Source: an uncultured Verrucomicrobiales bacterium
GTDB taxonomy: Bacteria; Verrucomicrobiota; Verrucomicrobiia; Verrucomicrobiales; DEV007
Assembly: GCA_937891465.1 (NCBI GenBank)
Contig: CALAHF010000020.1
Location: 1 to 64,000 of the forward strand
Length of the DNA: 64,000 nt
Direction of reading: 5' to 3'
Numbering within the stretch: position 1 is the first letter of the stretch; the number at the start of each line of letters is the position of its first letter. Shown piece after piece: positions 35,485-43,449 of the stretch. Below the pieces are notes generated by a model, which saw only the letters and a list, made by a program, of their open reading frames with translations, had not been told where the DNA came from and did not search any database. The position numbers were made by a program, and so were the translations under genes.

Positions 35485-36657
35485 TCACTTAATTGGATTC
35501 TCATACCACACTACGTTTTTACTGAAGTGCCCTGCGATCAGCACATCCAGATCGTCGTCGCCATCCATATCCACCAACCGCGTGTCGTAGCTGCTCTGAT
35601 CTTTTCCAATCACATGTTTGGTGAATGTTGCTTTCCCATCGTTCTCATACCACGCCGCGGCGCCGTCGACCAAACAGCCGCACACAACAAAATCGGGATC
35701 TCCATCCTGATCAATATCATCAATGGCCAAACTATGGGGTGACTCAATTTCCGTGTCGATTTCGATTTGCTCAAACGTCGGGCCTTTGAACCAAAGGGTG
35801 CCGATGCCATGTCCTCGTGTCGCCACAAAATCCATGACTCCATCGCCGTTCATATCGTGCGGCATGATGTTTGTCGCGCCCTGTTGATTCTCCGCCAGCA
35901 GATGCTTCTTCCAAGGGAGAGATCCGTCTTTTGGCTGTTCCCACCAGGCAAACCATTCGCCACCGGGAAATTTGTCGCCCCCTTTTGCAGCGCAGGAAAT
36001 GTCCGGCTTTCCGTCACCATTCACATCGCCAAAGCCAGTGTAATGGGACCCTCCCGGGGCATCTTTGTCTGCGAAAACATTCCGTTCCCAACGTTTAGCA
36101 TTCTTCACATTCTTCGGAACTTTCTGCCACGTCAGGGAATCGTAAAATGGCGTCGCTCCTTCGGCGCGGCCTGAGTTCGCGATCAAATCGAGTTTTCCAT
36201 CACCGTCGACGTCGCCTGTTATCAAGCAGTGCGTGCCGAGAATATCATCATCTACCGTCCGAAACGTCCACGCGCCGGAGAGCGGGTTTTCGCTAGGGCA
36301 TTCCAACCAAAAGACGGAATTCGTTGAACCGCAGAAATCCATATCGCCGTCTCCATCGACATCAAAAATGGTACCATGAATGGCTGCTCCGCCAATTTTT
36401 CGCTGAGAGTCGCGCGGTCCGTAGCGGTGCAAAATCACTTCACGTTTCCAATCTGGCCCCACAAAAATGGAAACAGTGTTTCGAAACGAGGTGATCACAT
36501 CCATGTGTCCGTCGCCGTTCCAATCATGGGCGAACGCGGTATTAATACTTCCGTTTTTTGGGCCAGCGGGAACAATCTCGTGCTTCTTCCACGGGTCAGC
36601 GGCGTAGATGGAGGTGGCAATCAGGATTAGGCAAAGGGAAAAAAGAAGACGGATCAT
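35485..36657 (-). CDS. Secreted FG-GAP/VCBS repeat protein
   Basis: The 390-residue protein has a signal peptide (LLFSLCLILIATSIYAA). It carries at least seven calcium-binding-type repeats, DWNGDGHMD, DVDGDGDMD, DVDGDGKLD, DVNGDGKPD, DMNGDGVMD, DIDQDGDPD and DMDGDDDLD, which form a beta-propeller. Such proteins are common in PVC bacteria and bind ligands outside the cytoplasm, but the target is unknown. The ATG at 36657 gives the signal peptide; the frame opens 12 codons upstream at 36693. It lies 40 bases upstream of the GDPD gene and may be cotranscribed with it. Confidence 0.85.
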   Translation of the reverse strand: MIRLLFSLCLILIATSIYAADPWKKHEIVPAGPKNGSINTAFAHDWNGDGHMDVITSFRNTVSIFVGPDWKREVILHRYGPRDSQRKIGGAAIHGTIFDVDGDGDMDFCGSTNSVFWLECPSENPLSGAWTFRTVDDDILGTHCLITGDVDGDGKLDLIANSGRAEGATPFYDSLTWQKVPKNVKNAKRWERNVFADKDAPGGSHYTGFGDVNGDGKPDISCAAKGGDKFPGGEWFAWWEQPKDGSLPWKKHLLAENQQGATNIMPHDMNGDGVMDFVATRGHGIGTLWFKGPTFEQIEIDTEIESPHSLAIDDIDQDGDPDFVVCGCLVDGAAAWYENDGKATFTKHVIGKDQSSYDTRLVDMDGDDDLDVLIAGHFSKNVVWYENPIK

Positions 36658-36792
36658 TCGATAGAAAATTGAGCAAAAGCGTTCGCAAAGCATGGCTGAA
36701 AGATCGTAAGAAATGCAATCTCAATCGTATCGAAAAACTAAAGAGATCGGTGCTGGTATTTTCGAAACGGTTCGGAGAGGCTAAGAAAAAAT

Positions 36793-36906
36793 ATGCCCCG
36801 GCTCACCAATAACGTTCTGACTTTTTCTGCTGGCGAAGGCAAACAGCTTACCGCCTTTGCGCGTTCCGCTGTGGAGGCCTCCGTGCTGAGGCAATCGGAC
36901 TCCTAA
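36793..36906 (+). pseudogene. Remnant of AmmeMemoRadiSam system protein A (AMMECR1-like)
   Basis: A 37-codon frame, with LTFSAGEGKQLTAFARSAVEASV, resembles the first helix of AMMECR1-family proteins and then stops at TAA. The family is about 180 residues long, so this is at best an N-terminal relic. The assignment rests mainly on the adjacent MEMO1-like remnant, because the two genes are usually neighbours. Confidence 0.4.
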
Positions 36907-36933
36907 CGATCATTGGAAAATTGCTGAGCAATC

Positions 36934-37316
36934 ATGTTGTCGCATGCGGGGTTGGAGTATTGCGGTGACATCATTGCCGAGACTGTTTCGCGAGTAAAAA
37001 TCCCTCAGCGGATCGTGATTGGAGATGCCGAACTGTCCGATCTGGAATTGCTTGCAAGCACGTTGACCGAATGGCGAACCGACGTCGAGATGAATTGGCT
37101 CTGGATCAATTGCGAGCAGGTAATCCAGAAGGTCATTTTCAGGCCTGTATTCAAAATGACATCAACATGTGCGGAATGAGTCCTGCGGTGGCGATTTTAT
37201 CAGCCTTGAATTCAGAACGGGAGGGCGACGTCGAGATCACGAAATATGACACGAGTGCAAAAGTGTCAGGCGATTCCAGTCGAATCGTGGGATACGCAGG
37301 AGCGCTGCTCAAGTAG
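36934..37316 (+). pseudogene. Remnant of AmmeMemoRadiSam system protein B (MEMO1-like)
   Basis: Two frames together recall MEMO1. The first gives HAGLEYCGDIIAETVSRVKI, the N-terminal histidine motif, followed directly by SDLELLASTLTEW. The second frame gives NPEGHFQACIQNDINMCG and SAKVSGDSSRIVGYAGALL, the MEMO1 C-terminus. At least one frameshift (near 37080) and a deletion of the middle of the protein separate them. The region 36694-37308 otherwise contains only the system A remnant. Confidence 0.7.
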
Positions 37317-37863
37317 ATTGCCTGAGCCAGGCGATGCCAATTCCGCACGTGATGCCACAGGCCAATGCGGCGAGGATAACGAGAACTGCGGATGGGTTTG
37401 CGGGGCCACGAGTGTAGATCTGGTCAACGAATACTAAGGTGATTCCAGTGGGCGGTTTTTCAGTCTTTTTGAATTCCGAAATGAGCAATGAAAGCAAGGT
37501 TCTCGCATGATCTACATTTTCATGACGGACAGTGAGACGAATCAGTTTGGTCCTTGGGATAACGCGTGCAGCGGTTGCTGCCATGAAGGTTTCCGTTTTT
37601 GGGAAGGCCTCAGGCAATTCGGCCAGCGCGCGTTCATGAATCGGAAAGCGCCGCAGTTTTTCTGCGGTGGTGAAGAGGTCCGTTTCCTGAGAATGGGAAC
37701 TGGATTGAATTTGAAATAATGCAATCGCTTCAAAAACCGGAGGGCGAACGGCGAGATAAATCGCAGCCGCCGCCAGCCAAACAACGATGGAACCGATGAT
37801 CCACCCTTTGTAGGGTGAATTGGTAGAGTTCTTCTTTATTGGTGCTGATTCACTTTCAGACAT
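37309..37863 (-). CDS. Wzz-like chain-length determinant domain protein
   Basis: The 184-residue protein has two transmembrane helices, one near the N-terminus (GWIIGSIVVWLAAAAIYLAV) and one at the C-terminus (AVLVILAALACGITCGIGIAW), flanking an extracytoplasmic domain of about 120 residues. This is the topology of short polysaccharide co-polymerases (Wzz), with a proline-rich segment before the last helix. It is divergent from the polysaccharide genes that start at 37912. The C-terminal tyrosine-kinase domain of longer homologues is absent. The ATG at 37863 is preferred to the upstream start at 37926, which overlaps the sulfotransferase start. Confidence 0.6.
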   Translation of the reverse strand: MSESESAPIKKNSTNSPYKGWIIGSIVVWLAAAAIYLAVRPPVFEAIALFQIQSSSHSQETDLFTTAEKLRRFPIHERALAELPEAFPKTETFMAATAARVIPRTKLIRLTVRHENVDHARTLLSLLISEFKKTEKPPTGITLVFVDQIYTRGPANPSAVLVILAALACGITCGIGIAWLRQST

Positions 37864-37911
37864 TGCAAAACCGTAGGGGGCGCATTTATCCTGACAAGCC
37901 GAATTTTTTTG

Positions 37912-38763
37912 ATGCCAGAATCGCAACCCGTATCCGAAACACGTTGTGCCGATTTCCTCGTGATTGGAGCGATGAAATCAGGGACCACCACGTTGTATCA
38001 TGATTTGCGCGCCCAGCCGTCGATATTTTTGCCTGACAAAGAATCGAATTTTCTCCTCCGTGAAAACTGGCGCGGGGGATTTGAGAAGGCAAAGGCGGAG
38101 CAGTTCTGTGGCGAGGTTTGCCCTGACTACGCCAAATTACCGGACCTGACTGGAGTCGTTGAGAAAGCTGCTGCGTTTCGACCCAAGGTCGTTTTTTTAG
38201 CGCGAAATCCGATTGATCGAATGATCAGCCATCATCATTTTATCAGCTCACTGCGCGCGCCCCAAAATCCAGGGATGAGCCGAAATATTGATGAAGCTGT
38301 TACGAAATTTCCCGAGTTAGTTAATTATGGGCGGTATGTGTTTCAATTAAGGCCCTGGGTGGAAAATCTGGGGCGAGATTCAATTTTACTGATCCGTTTC
38401 GAGGATTTTGTGGACGACCGGGAGGATTCATTGGAAACCATTTGTAAATTTATCGGAGCGGATTTCGAGCCGGATAACATGGACTCCGCAGCCGTTCACA
38501 ATCGAAGTGAAGCCAGGCCGGTGTTGAATTCGTTTTGGAAACGGATTCGTGAAAATCAACTATACCGTTCAGCAGTGCGGCCATTTACATCGTTGGAGAT
38601 GAGGGATCGAATGCGGCGAATTATTTTGCCGAGTGCGGCGATTCGGCCTGAACCCCCTTCGGAAGCGACGCTGGAAACCGCGAAGGAAATTTTCCGAGCG
38701 GATCTCGAAGAACTGAAAGATTTGTTAAATCAAAAGGAGCCGCTGTGGGATCTCGATTCATGA
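37912..38763 (+). CDS. Sulfotransferase family protein
   Basis: The 283-residue protein has the PAPS-binding P-loop GAMKSGTTTLYHDLRAQP near residue 20, and FLARNPIDRMISHHHF as the 3'-phosphate motif around residue 95. Such enzymes transfer sulfate from PAPS to carbohydrates or other acceptors. It begins the plus-strand polysaccharide operon, 48 bases from the divergent Wzz-like gene. Its stop overlaps the next ATG (ATGA), so the genes are coupled. The acceptor is inferred to be the polysaccharide made by the neighbouring genes. Confidence 0.85.
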   Translation: MPESQPVSETRCADFLVIGAMKSGTTTLYHDLRAQPSIFLPDKESNFLLRENWRGGFEKAKAEQFCGEVCPDYAKLPDLTGVVEKAAAFRPKVVFLARNPIDRMISHHHFISSLRAPQNPGMSRNIDEAVTKFPELVNYGRYVFQLRPWVENLGRDSILLIRFEDFVDDREDSLETICKFIGADFEPDNMDSAAVHNRSEARPVLNSFWKRIRENQLYRSAVRPFTSLEMRDRMRRIILPSAAIRPEPPSEATLETAKEIFRADLEELKDLLNQKEPLWDLDS

Positions 38764-40100
38764 AATGCGTTGCTATCATTGTCGGATTGATCGCAGTCGT
38801 GCTGACGGTTTCCGGGTTTGCTCGCGAGTCATTGATTTTCGCGGCAGGAGGATTCTGGGCTTTATTGTTGGTCCTCATTCCGCCTTCGCTGACGAAGCAA
38901 CAAAATTGGTTTTCAATCTGGTCATTTGTGATTCTGACCGTGGGGATCGGGATGACTGCGAGGGGAATTTTTATAAGCTTCGATCTTCCCAACCATGATG
39001 AAATCGATCGCCTTTATCTACTCGGACATGCCGTCGATTTTTTTGTGAAACCGCTCGTAATCCTCCTGCTCGGACTTGGGATGATGACGGCTGGATATTT
39101 GTCGGTCAGCGCGAGAAGAGTGAAGCCAAAGGAAGGGGAATGGGACCAGAAAAAGGTTGTGGGAATGGGTGTCATAGTTCTGATCATTTCAGGAGGGTGC
39201 GCACTGCTTTACGTTTTTCTAACAGGCGGATTCAGCTCGAATTCGATTTCAGCAAAGCGGACCCCGATTCCCGGACTCGACCTTTCAGGGCAAAATTTCA
39301 AATCGTATGGGATTCTGCGACATTTATCTTCGCTGGCAATCTTTGCCCATTTGATCGTTTTGACTTTGGCTTTCAAAACTCGAAACCGCATTCATTTTGC
39401 GCTCGCCTTTGCTTTGTTTCTCGTCGCGTGTGTTCAACCGTTTTACGCCAGCGTTCGCACCGCTGTGGCTGCAAACTTCATATTTTCGGCAGCCGTTATC
39501 TACTTTTGTGGGGGACGCGTATCGCGGCGATGGTTGGTTTTTTCATTCGCCGGAATTGCGGTAATGGTAGCCGTAATGACCGCGCTGCGACCTGGAATCG
39601 CAGATCAAAATGTGTTGGAATCAATCGTTTTGAATCGAAACCAGATCGAGCTTCCGAAAACGGCACATATTATCAATGCCGTTCCTGAAACGCTGGATTT
39701 CCAATACGGAAAGACTCTGACTCGCTGGCTGGCTGCGCCGATCCCTCGTGAAGTGTGGCCGGACAAACCGGTTATTCATCCCGGTCCGATTATTGGAAAT
39801 CGAATCTACGGGCAACGGGTCGCCGGAGTGCCTCCCGGATTGATTGCTGAGCTGTGGTGGAATTTTGGGTGGTTTGGAATTTTTCCGGGAGCGTTTGTTT
39901 TTGGTGGGATGCTTCGATGGTTGGAAAACCGATTCGGCCTGACTGGGAATCCTTCTCCCGCCGAGGTGGTTATTTTCATTGCCGGGCCGATGCTGATCGG
40001 ATTCGAAGCGGTGGGAAGTAGCATCGGTTCGGGAGTGTTTAAATCCGTATTAGGGGTCGTTGTGATCGCAGTTTTGTTGAGATTTGTTTCACGAAAATGA
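38760..40100 (+). CDS. Wzy-like oligosaccharide repeat-unit polymerase
   Basis: The 446-residue protein has about eleven hydrophobic segments and a large extracytoplasmic loop before the last two helices, the layout of O-antigen/exopolysaccharide polymerases. The loop contains RWLAAPIPREVWPDKP, typical of that family. It has no other catalytic signature that can be read by eye. The ATG at 38760 overlaps the sulfotransferase stop, and its own stop overlaps the next start. Neighbours include a Wzz-like protein and glycosyltransferases, supporting a Wzy role. Confidence 0.7.
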   Translation: MKCVAIIVGLIAVVLTVSGFARESLIFAAGGFWALLLVLIPPSLTKQQNWFSIWSFVILTVGIGMTARGIFISFDLPNHDEIDRLYLLGHAVDFFVKPLVILLLGLGMMTAGYLSVSARRVKPKEGEWDQKKVVGMGVIVLIISGGCALLYVFLTGGFSSNSISAKRTPIPGLDLSGQNFKSYGILRHLSSLAIFAHLIVLTLAFKTRNRIHFALAFALFLVACVQPFYASVRTAVAANFIFSAAVIYFCGGRVSRRWLVFSFAGIAVMVAVMTALRPGIADQNVLESIVLNRNQIELPKTAHIINAVPETLDFQYGKTLTRWLAAPIPREVWPDKPVIHPGPIIGNRIYGQRVAGVPPGLIAELWWNFGWFGIFPGAFVFGGMLRWLENRFGLTGNPSPAEVVIFIAGPMLIGFEAVGSSIGSGVFKSVLGVVVIAVLLRFVSRK

Positions 40101-41221
40101 AGATTCTTCATCATGTTCAGTCGCTCGCCGAAACGCAGGGAGGGCTTGCCGTTGCTGTAGCTGATTTGTGTTCAGCGCTTTCGAGTTTGAATTGTGAAGG
40201 GGTGATCACGGTTGCGAACAACGGAAGAAATTCCGTTCCTGTGTCGAAACAGGTCAAAGTCATTGATCTCGGGATTTCGAACGCTCTGTGGTCCCATTTT
40301 TTGCCTGCACCGAAAATCGAATTTGCGCTGGATTTACAACTGATCCACCAACATGGCCTGTGGACACGTTCGATGCGAGAAGTTGCTGCGTTCTCGAAGA
40401 GGTCGGGGATTCCGTTGGTATTGTCTCCGCATGGAATGCTGGAGCCGTGGGCGTTAGAGCAACGTGCCATTCGGAAACGGATTGCATTTGCTATGTATCA
40501 GAATGTAATCTTGAAGCAGGCTTGTGGCTTCCACGCGACCTCGGATGCGGAGGCTGGCCAAATTCGAAAGCTTGGTTTTTCCCAACCGATTGCCGTCATC
40601 CCCAACAGCGCACCGGACGGCTGGGATCCAAGTTTCGCGGGCGGACGGGGTGAGCGAACCGCAATTTTTTTATCTCGATTGCATGAGAAGAAGGGAGTGG
40701 AGTTGTTGCTGGAAGCCTGGGCTTCGGCGTCACCCAGTGATTGGAAATTGCGAATTTATGGTGAGGGGGAGCCGACTTATCAGCAAAAGATTCGGAGGAT
40801 GATTGCTGATTTAGGGCTTTCAAAAAATGCGTCGTTAGTCGGGCCGGTTTACGGCGATTTGAAATGGAAGGCGATGGGTGAAGCTGAATTATTCATCCTG
40901 CCGAGTTACTCTGAAAATTTTGGGATCGTCGTGGTGGAAGCCTTGAAATCTGGAACTCCGGTGATCACCACGACCGCGACGCCGTGGAAACTGATTGAAC
41001 ATGCAGGATGTGGGTGGTGCGTTGAACCGACCGTCGACCGTCTTAAAGAAGCTCTGAAAGATGCGGTTTCAAAGTCGGAGCTGGATCTCGAAGCGATGGG
41101 GCGAGCTGGTTCTCGACTGGTTGATGAACAATTTCGAAGCGACAAGAATGCGGAAAAAATGTCGCAGTTTTATCAATGGCTTTCAGGAGAAAGCAAAAAG
41201 CCTTCGTTTGTGATAGAGTAA
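40097..41221 (+). CDS. Family 4 glycosyltransferase
   Basis: The 374-residue protein has a GT-B layout. Its N-terminal domain contains HHVQSLAETQGGLAVAVADL and SPHGMLEPWALEQRA. The C-terminal domain has IFLSRLHEKKGVELLLEAW and the retaining GT4 motif PSYSENFGIVVVEALKSGTP, with the ExxxxxxxE pair. It transfers a sugar from a nucleotide donor to the growing repeat unit. Its start overlaps the polymerase stop by four bases. Confidence 0.9.
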   Translation: MKILHHVQSLAETQGGLAVAVADLCSALSSLNCEGVITVANNGRNSVPVSKQVKVIDLGISNALWSHFLPAPKIEFALDLQLIHQHGLWTRSMREVAAFSKRSGIPLVLSPHGMLEPWALEQRAIRKRIAFAMYQNVILKQACGFHATSDAEAGQIRKLGFSQPIAVIPNSAPDGWDPSFAGGRGERTAIFLSRLHEKKGVELLLEAWASASPSDWKLRIYGEGEPTYQQKIRRMIADLGLSKNASLVGPVYGDLKWKAMGEAELFILPSYSENFGIVVVEALKSGTPVITTTATPWKLIEHAGCGWCVEPTVDRLKEALKDAVSKSELDLEAMGRAGSRLVDEQFRSDKNAEKMSQFYQWLSGESKKPSFVIE

Positions 41222-41225
41222 CGCT

Positions 41226-41771
41226 TTGATCGATTTAAGAACATATTCGAAAGGGGATTACGATGCTGGACCGCTATGGAAGCGGGTGCTCTGGTATATC
41301 GTCAGTCGTCTGTTTTTTGAAACGCGAATACCGTGGACGTCGCGTTTGAAGGCCGGAATTCTCCGGGTTTTCGGGGCTAATGCCGGACCTGATTTTGTGA
41401 TCAAACCATCGGTGAAAATTAAATATCCGTGGTTTCTCACTATTGGAGAATCCTGTTGGATTGGCGAAAATGTGTGGATCGATAATGTGGCGGCAGTGGA
41501 GCTCGGAGATCACGTCGTGTTGTCACAAGGTGTGGTTTTGGTAACCGGAAATCACGACTACAAATCGAAGTCATTCGATCTTCGTACCGAGCCGATCGAG
41601 ATTGGGAGCTTTGCCTGGATTGGGGCACACTCTGTTGTAGGGCCAAAAACGGAGATTGGAGAAGGGGCAGTTCTCACAGTCGGTTCCGTTGCTCTCGGAC
41701 ATATCGAAGCGCGTTCGGTCTATTCCGGTAATCCTGCGAAAAAAGTTCGAGATCGTATTGTAGATGAGTGA
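41226..41771 (+). CDS. WcaF-like hexapeptide-repeat acetyltransferase
   Basis: The 181-residue protein has a left-handed beta-helix with repeats such as IGENVWIDNVAAVELG and IGSFAWIGAHSVVGPKTEIG, and the GNHDYKSKSFD loop with a likely catalytic histidine. The opening is typical of WcaF-type extracellular-polysaccharide acetyltransferases. Acetyl-CoA would be the donor and a repeat-unit sugar the acceptor. It starts with TTG five bases after the glycosyltransferase and overlaps the next gene by eight bases. Confidence 0.85.
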   Translation: MIDLRTYSKGDYDAGPLWKRVLWYIVSRLFFETRIPWTSRLKAGILRVFGANAGPDFVIKPSVKIKYPWFLTIGESCWIGENVWIDNVAAVELGDHVVLSQGVVLVTGNHDYKSKSFDLRTEPIEIGSFAWIGAHSVVGPKTEIGEGAVLTVGSVALGHIEARSVYSGNPAKKVRDRIVDE

Positions 41772-42573
41772 GCGAAAGGTTAAGCGACCCATCATTATTG
41801 TCGGAGCACCGCGTTCGGGGACCACGATGCTTGCGAGGATATTTGCGGCTCATCCGGAGGTAGCGTTTTGGGAAGAGCCGCGAACGATTTGGGAAATCGG
41901 GAACTCGCTTCGTGAAAATGATCAGCTGGATGAAAGCCATCTCACTTCGAAAATCGGAGTCAAAATTGATCACAGATTTTCGCGGTTTTTGGTCAATTCA
42001 CAGAAGTCCCGATTTGCTGAAAAGACGCCGACTAACGTGCTGCGGATTCGTTTTATTCACGCCATTTATCCTGATGCAAAAATCATTTATGTTGTTCGCA
42101 ATGGCCGGGCGTCAGTTGCTTCGATCCTAAAAATGAGGTCTAAGCCTGCGCGTCCTGATCGAGTGTGGTCGCGACTGCGAGAAACTCCTGTTTCAGGTTA
42201 TCCTGCTCTGATTCTGAGAGCACTGCGGCGTGACCGGTTTTTGGTTCATCCCGCAGGATGGAAAGAGTTTTCCAGTGATTCAATTGAGAAAATTGCTCAG
42301 CAATGGGATGCTGCCGTTCGAATCGCTCGTCAGGATCTGAGCGCTCTGCCCGATGAGTCCTGGATTGAATTGAAGTATGAAGACCTGATTTCTGATCATC
42401 AGGTTCACTTGAAAAAAATGCTAAACTTTTGTGAACTCGAGGACTCCGAGGCATTTATGAAAAAAGCAGACGGGATGGTCGATCCAAGTCGCTCGAACGT
42501 TGCCGTTCCTGATTCTGTTAATGCTGCTTTTGAGAAATATGCGATTTCCGATCCAATAGAGTGTGATCGGTGA
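41764..42573 (+). CDS. Second sulfotransferase family protein
   Basis: The 269-residue protein has the P-loop GAPRSGTTMLARIFAAHPEV near the N-terminus and a 3'-phosphate-type motif IYVVRNGRASVASI. A C-terminal IELKYEDLISD follows, typical of bacterial PAPS-dependent sulfotransferases. It is the second sulfotransferase of the cluster and shares little with the first beyond the motifs. Its stop codon TGA (42571-42573) falls inside a degenerate copy of the dispersed palindrome, so the last residues (DPIECDR) are encoded by repeat sequence. Confidence 0.83.
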   Translation: MSERKVKRPIIIVGAPRSGTTMLARIFAAHPEVAFWEEPRTIWEIGNSLRENDQLDESHLTSKIGVKIDHRFSRFLVNSQKSRFAEKTPTNVLRIRFIHAIYPDAKIIYVVRNGRASVASILKMRSKPARPDRVWSRLRETPVSGYPALILRALRRDRFLVHPAGWKEFSSDSIEKIAQQWDAAVRIARQDLSALPDESWIELKYEDLISDHQVHLKKMLNFCELEDSEAFMKKADGMVDPSRSNVAVPDSVNAAFEKYAISDPIECDR

Positions 42574-42590
42574 ATCAACCCTAATCGATC
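42551..42590. repeat. Dispersed palindromic repeat, degenerate copy 6 inside a gene end
   Basis: CCAATAGAGTGTGATC ... GAATCAACCCTAATCGATCG resembles the family, but the arms have several mismatches. It overlaps the last codons and stop of the sulfotransferase gene, unlike other copies, which follow the stop. Confidence 0.45.
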
Positions 42591-42636
42591 GAAAAGGCGG
42601 GTTGCGCGAAAGGCGTTCAGGTTGCTGGTTTCCGGA

Positions 42637-43386
42637 GTGAAAATTACCGTCATCACAGTTTGTCTGAATGCTGAGAAAACGATCGCTGATTGCATCCAAT
42701 CGGTGGCGGGACAATCTTACATGGACGTTGAGCATTGGATCGTTGATGGAGGCTCGACGGATAATACCCTGGAAATTATCGAGGCGAATCAATCTCAGGG
42801 GATGCGGGTGATTTCCGAGAATGACGATGGAATATATGCTGCGCTTAATCGGGGAATCAAATTGGCGTCTGGCGAGGTGATCGGCTTTTTGAATGCCGAT
42901 GATGTTTTTGAAAATGCTGACGTCCTGAAGTCGGTTGCGAAAACCTTGGCCGCACCCGAAGTCGACGGCTGTTATGCTGATTTGCTTTATGTCAGGGAGA
43001 ACGACCTTTCCCATGTAGTTCGTTTTTGGAAGTCGGAACCGTTTGAGAAAGGAGCGTTTCTAAAAGGGTGGATGCCACCACATCCGACTTTTTATGCGAG
43101 AGCAACTGTGTATCGAGAGATTGGTGGGTTTAGAACGGACATGCGTATTGGCGCGGACTGGGAATTCCTGCTGCGATTCTTTGAGAAGGAAAAGCGCACG
43201 GCGCGATATGTTCCGCAGACATGGGTTCGAATGAGACTGGGCGGTGTTTCAAATCGAAATATCAAAAACGTGTTGAGAAATAATTTCGATACGTGGCGAG
43301 TTTGTTGCGCTGAGTTTGGGTTTCTGCCAAGTTTGCTTTTTCCCATTCGAAAATGGATTCATCGGTTGAAGCAGTTTGTTCGCTAG
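42637..43386 (+). CDS. Family 2 glycosyltransferase
   Basis: The 249-residue protein has the GT-A opening KITVITVCLNAEKTIADCI, the VDGGSTDNTLEII donor segment, GIYAALNRGIKLASGEVIG and a metal-binding LNADDVF. It closes the polysaccharide operon. The GTG at 42637 is preferred because it begins the conserved domain; a TTG at 42622 is in frame upstream. The 63-base gap before it holds the relic palindrome. Confidence 0.87.
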   Translation: MKITVITVCLNAEKTIADCIQSVAGQSYMDVEHWIVDGGSTDNTLEIIEANQSQGMRVISENDDGIYAALNRGIKLASGEVIGFLNADDVFENADVLKSVAKTLAAPEVDGCYADLLYVRENDLSHVVRFWKSEPFEKGAFLKGWMPPHPTFYARATVYREIGGFRTDMRIGADWEFLLRFFEKEKRTARYVPQTWVRMRLGGVSNRNIKNVLRNNFDTWRVCCAEFGFLPSLLFPIRKWIHRLKQFVR

Positions 43387-43449
43387 TTCGAGAAGTGCGT
43401 CCCCATTTTCCGAGTGTGTGATTTGGAGAAATACGCCATACTTTTCGGC

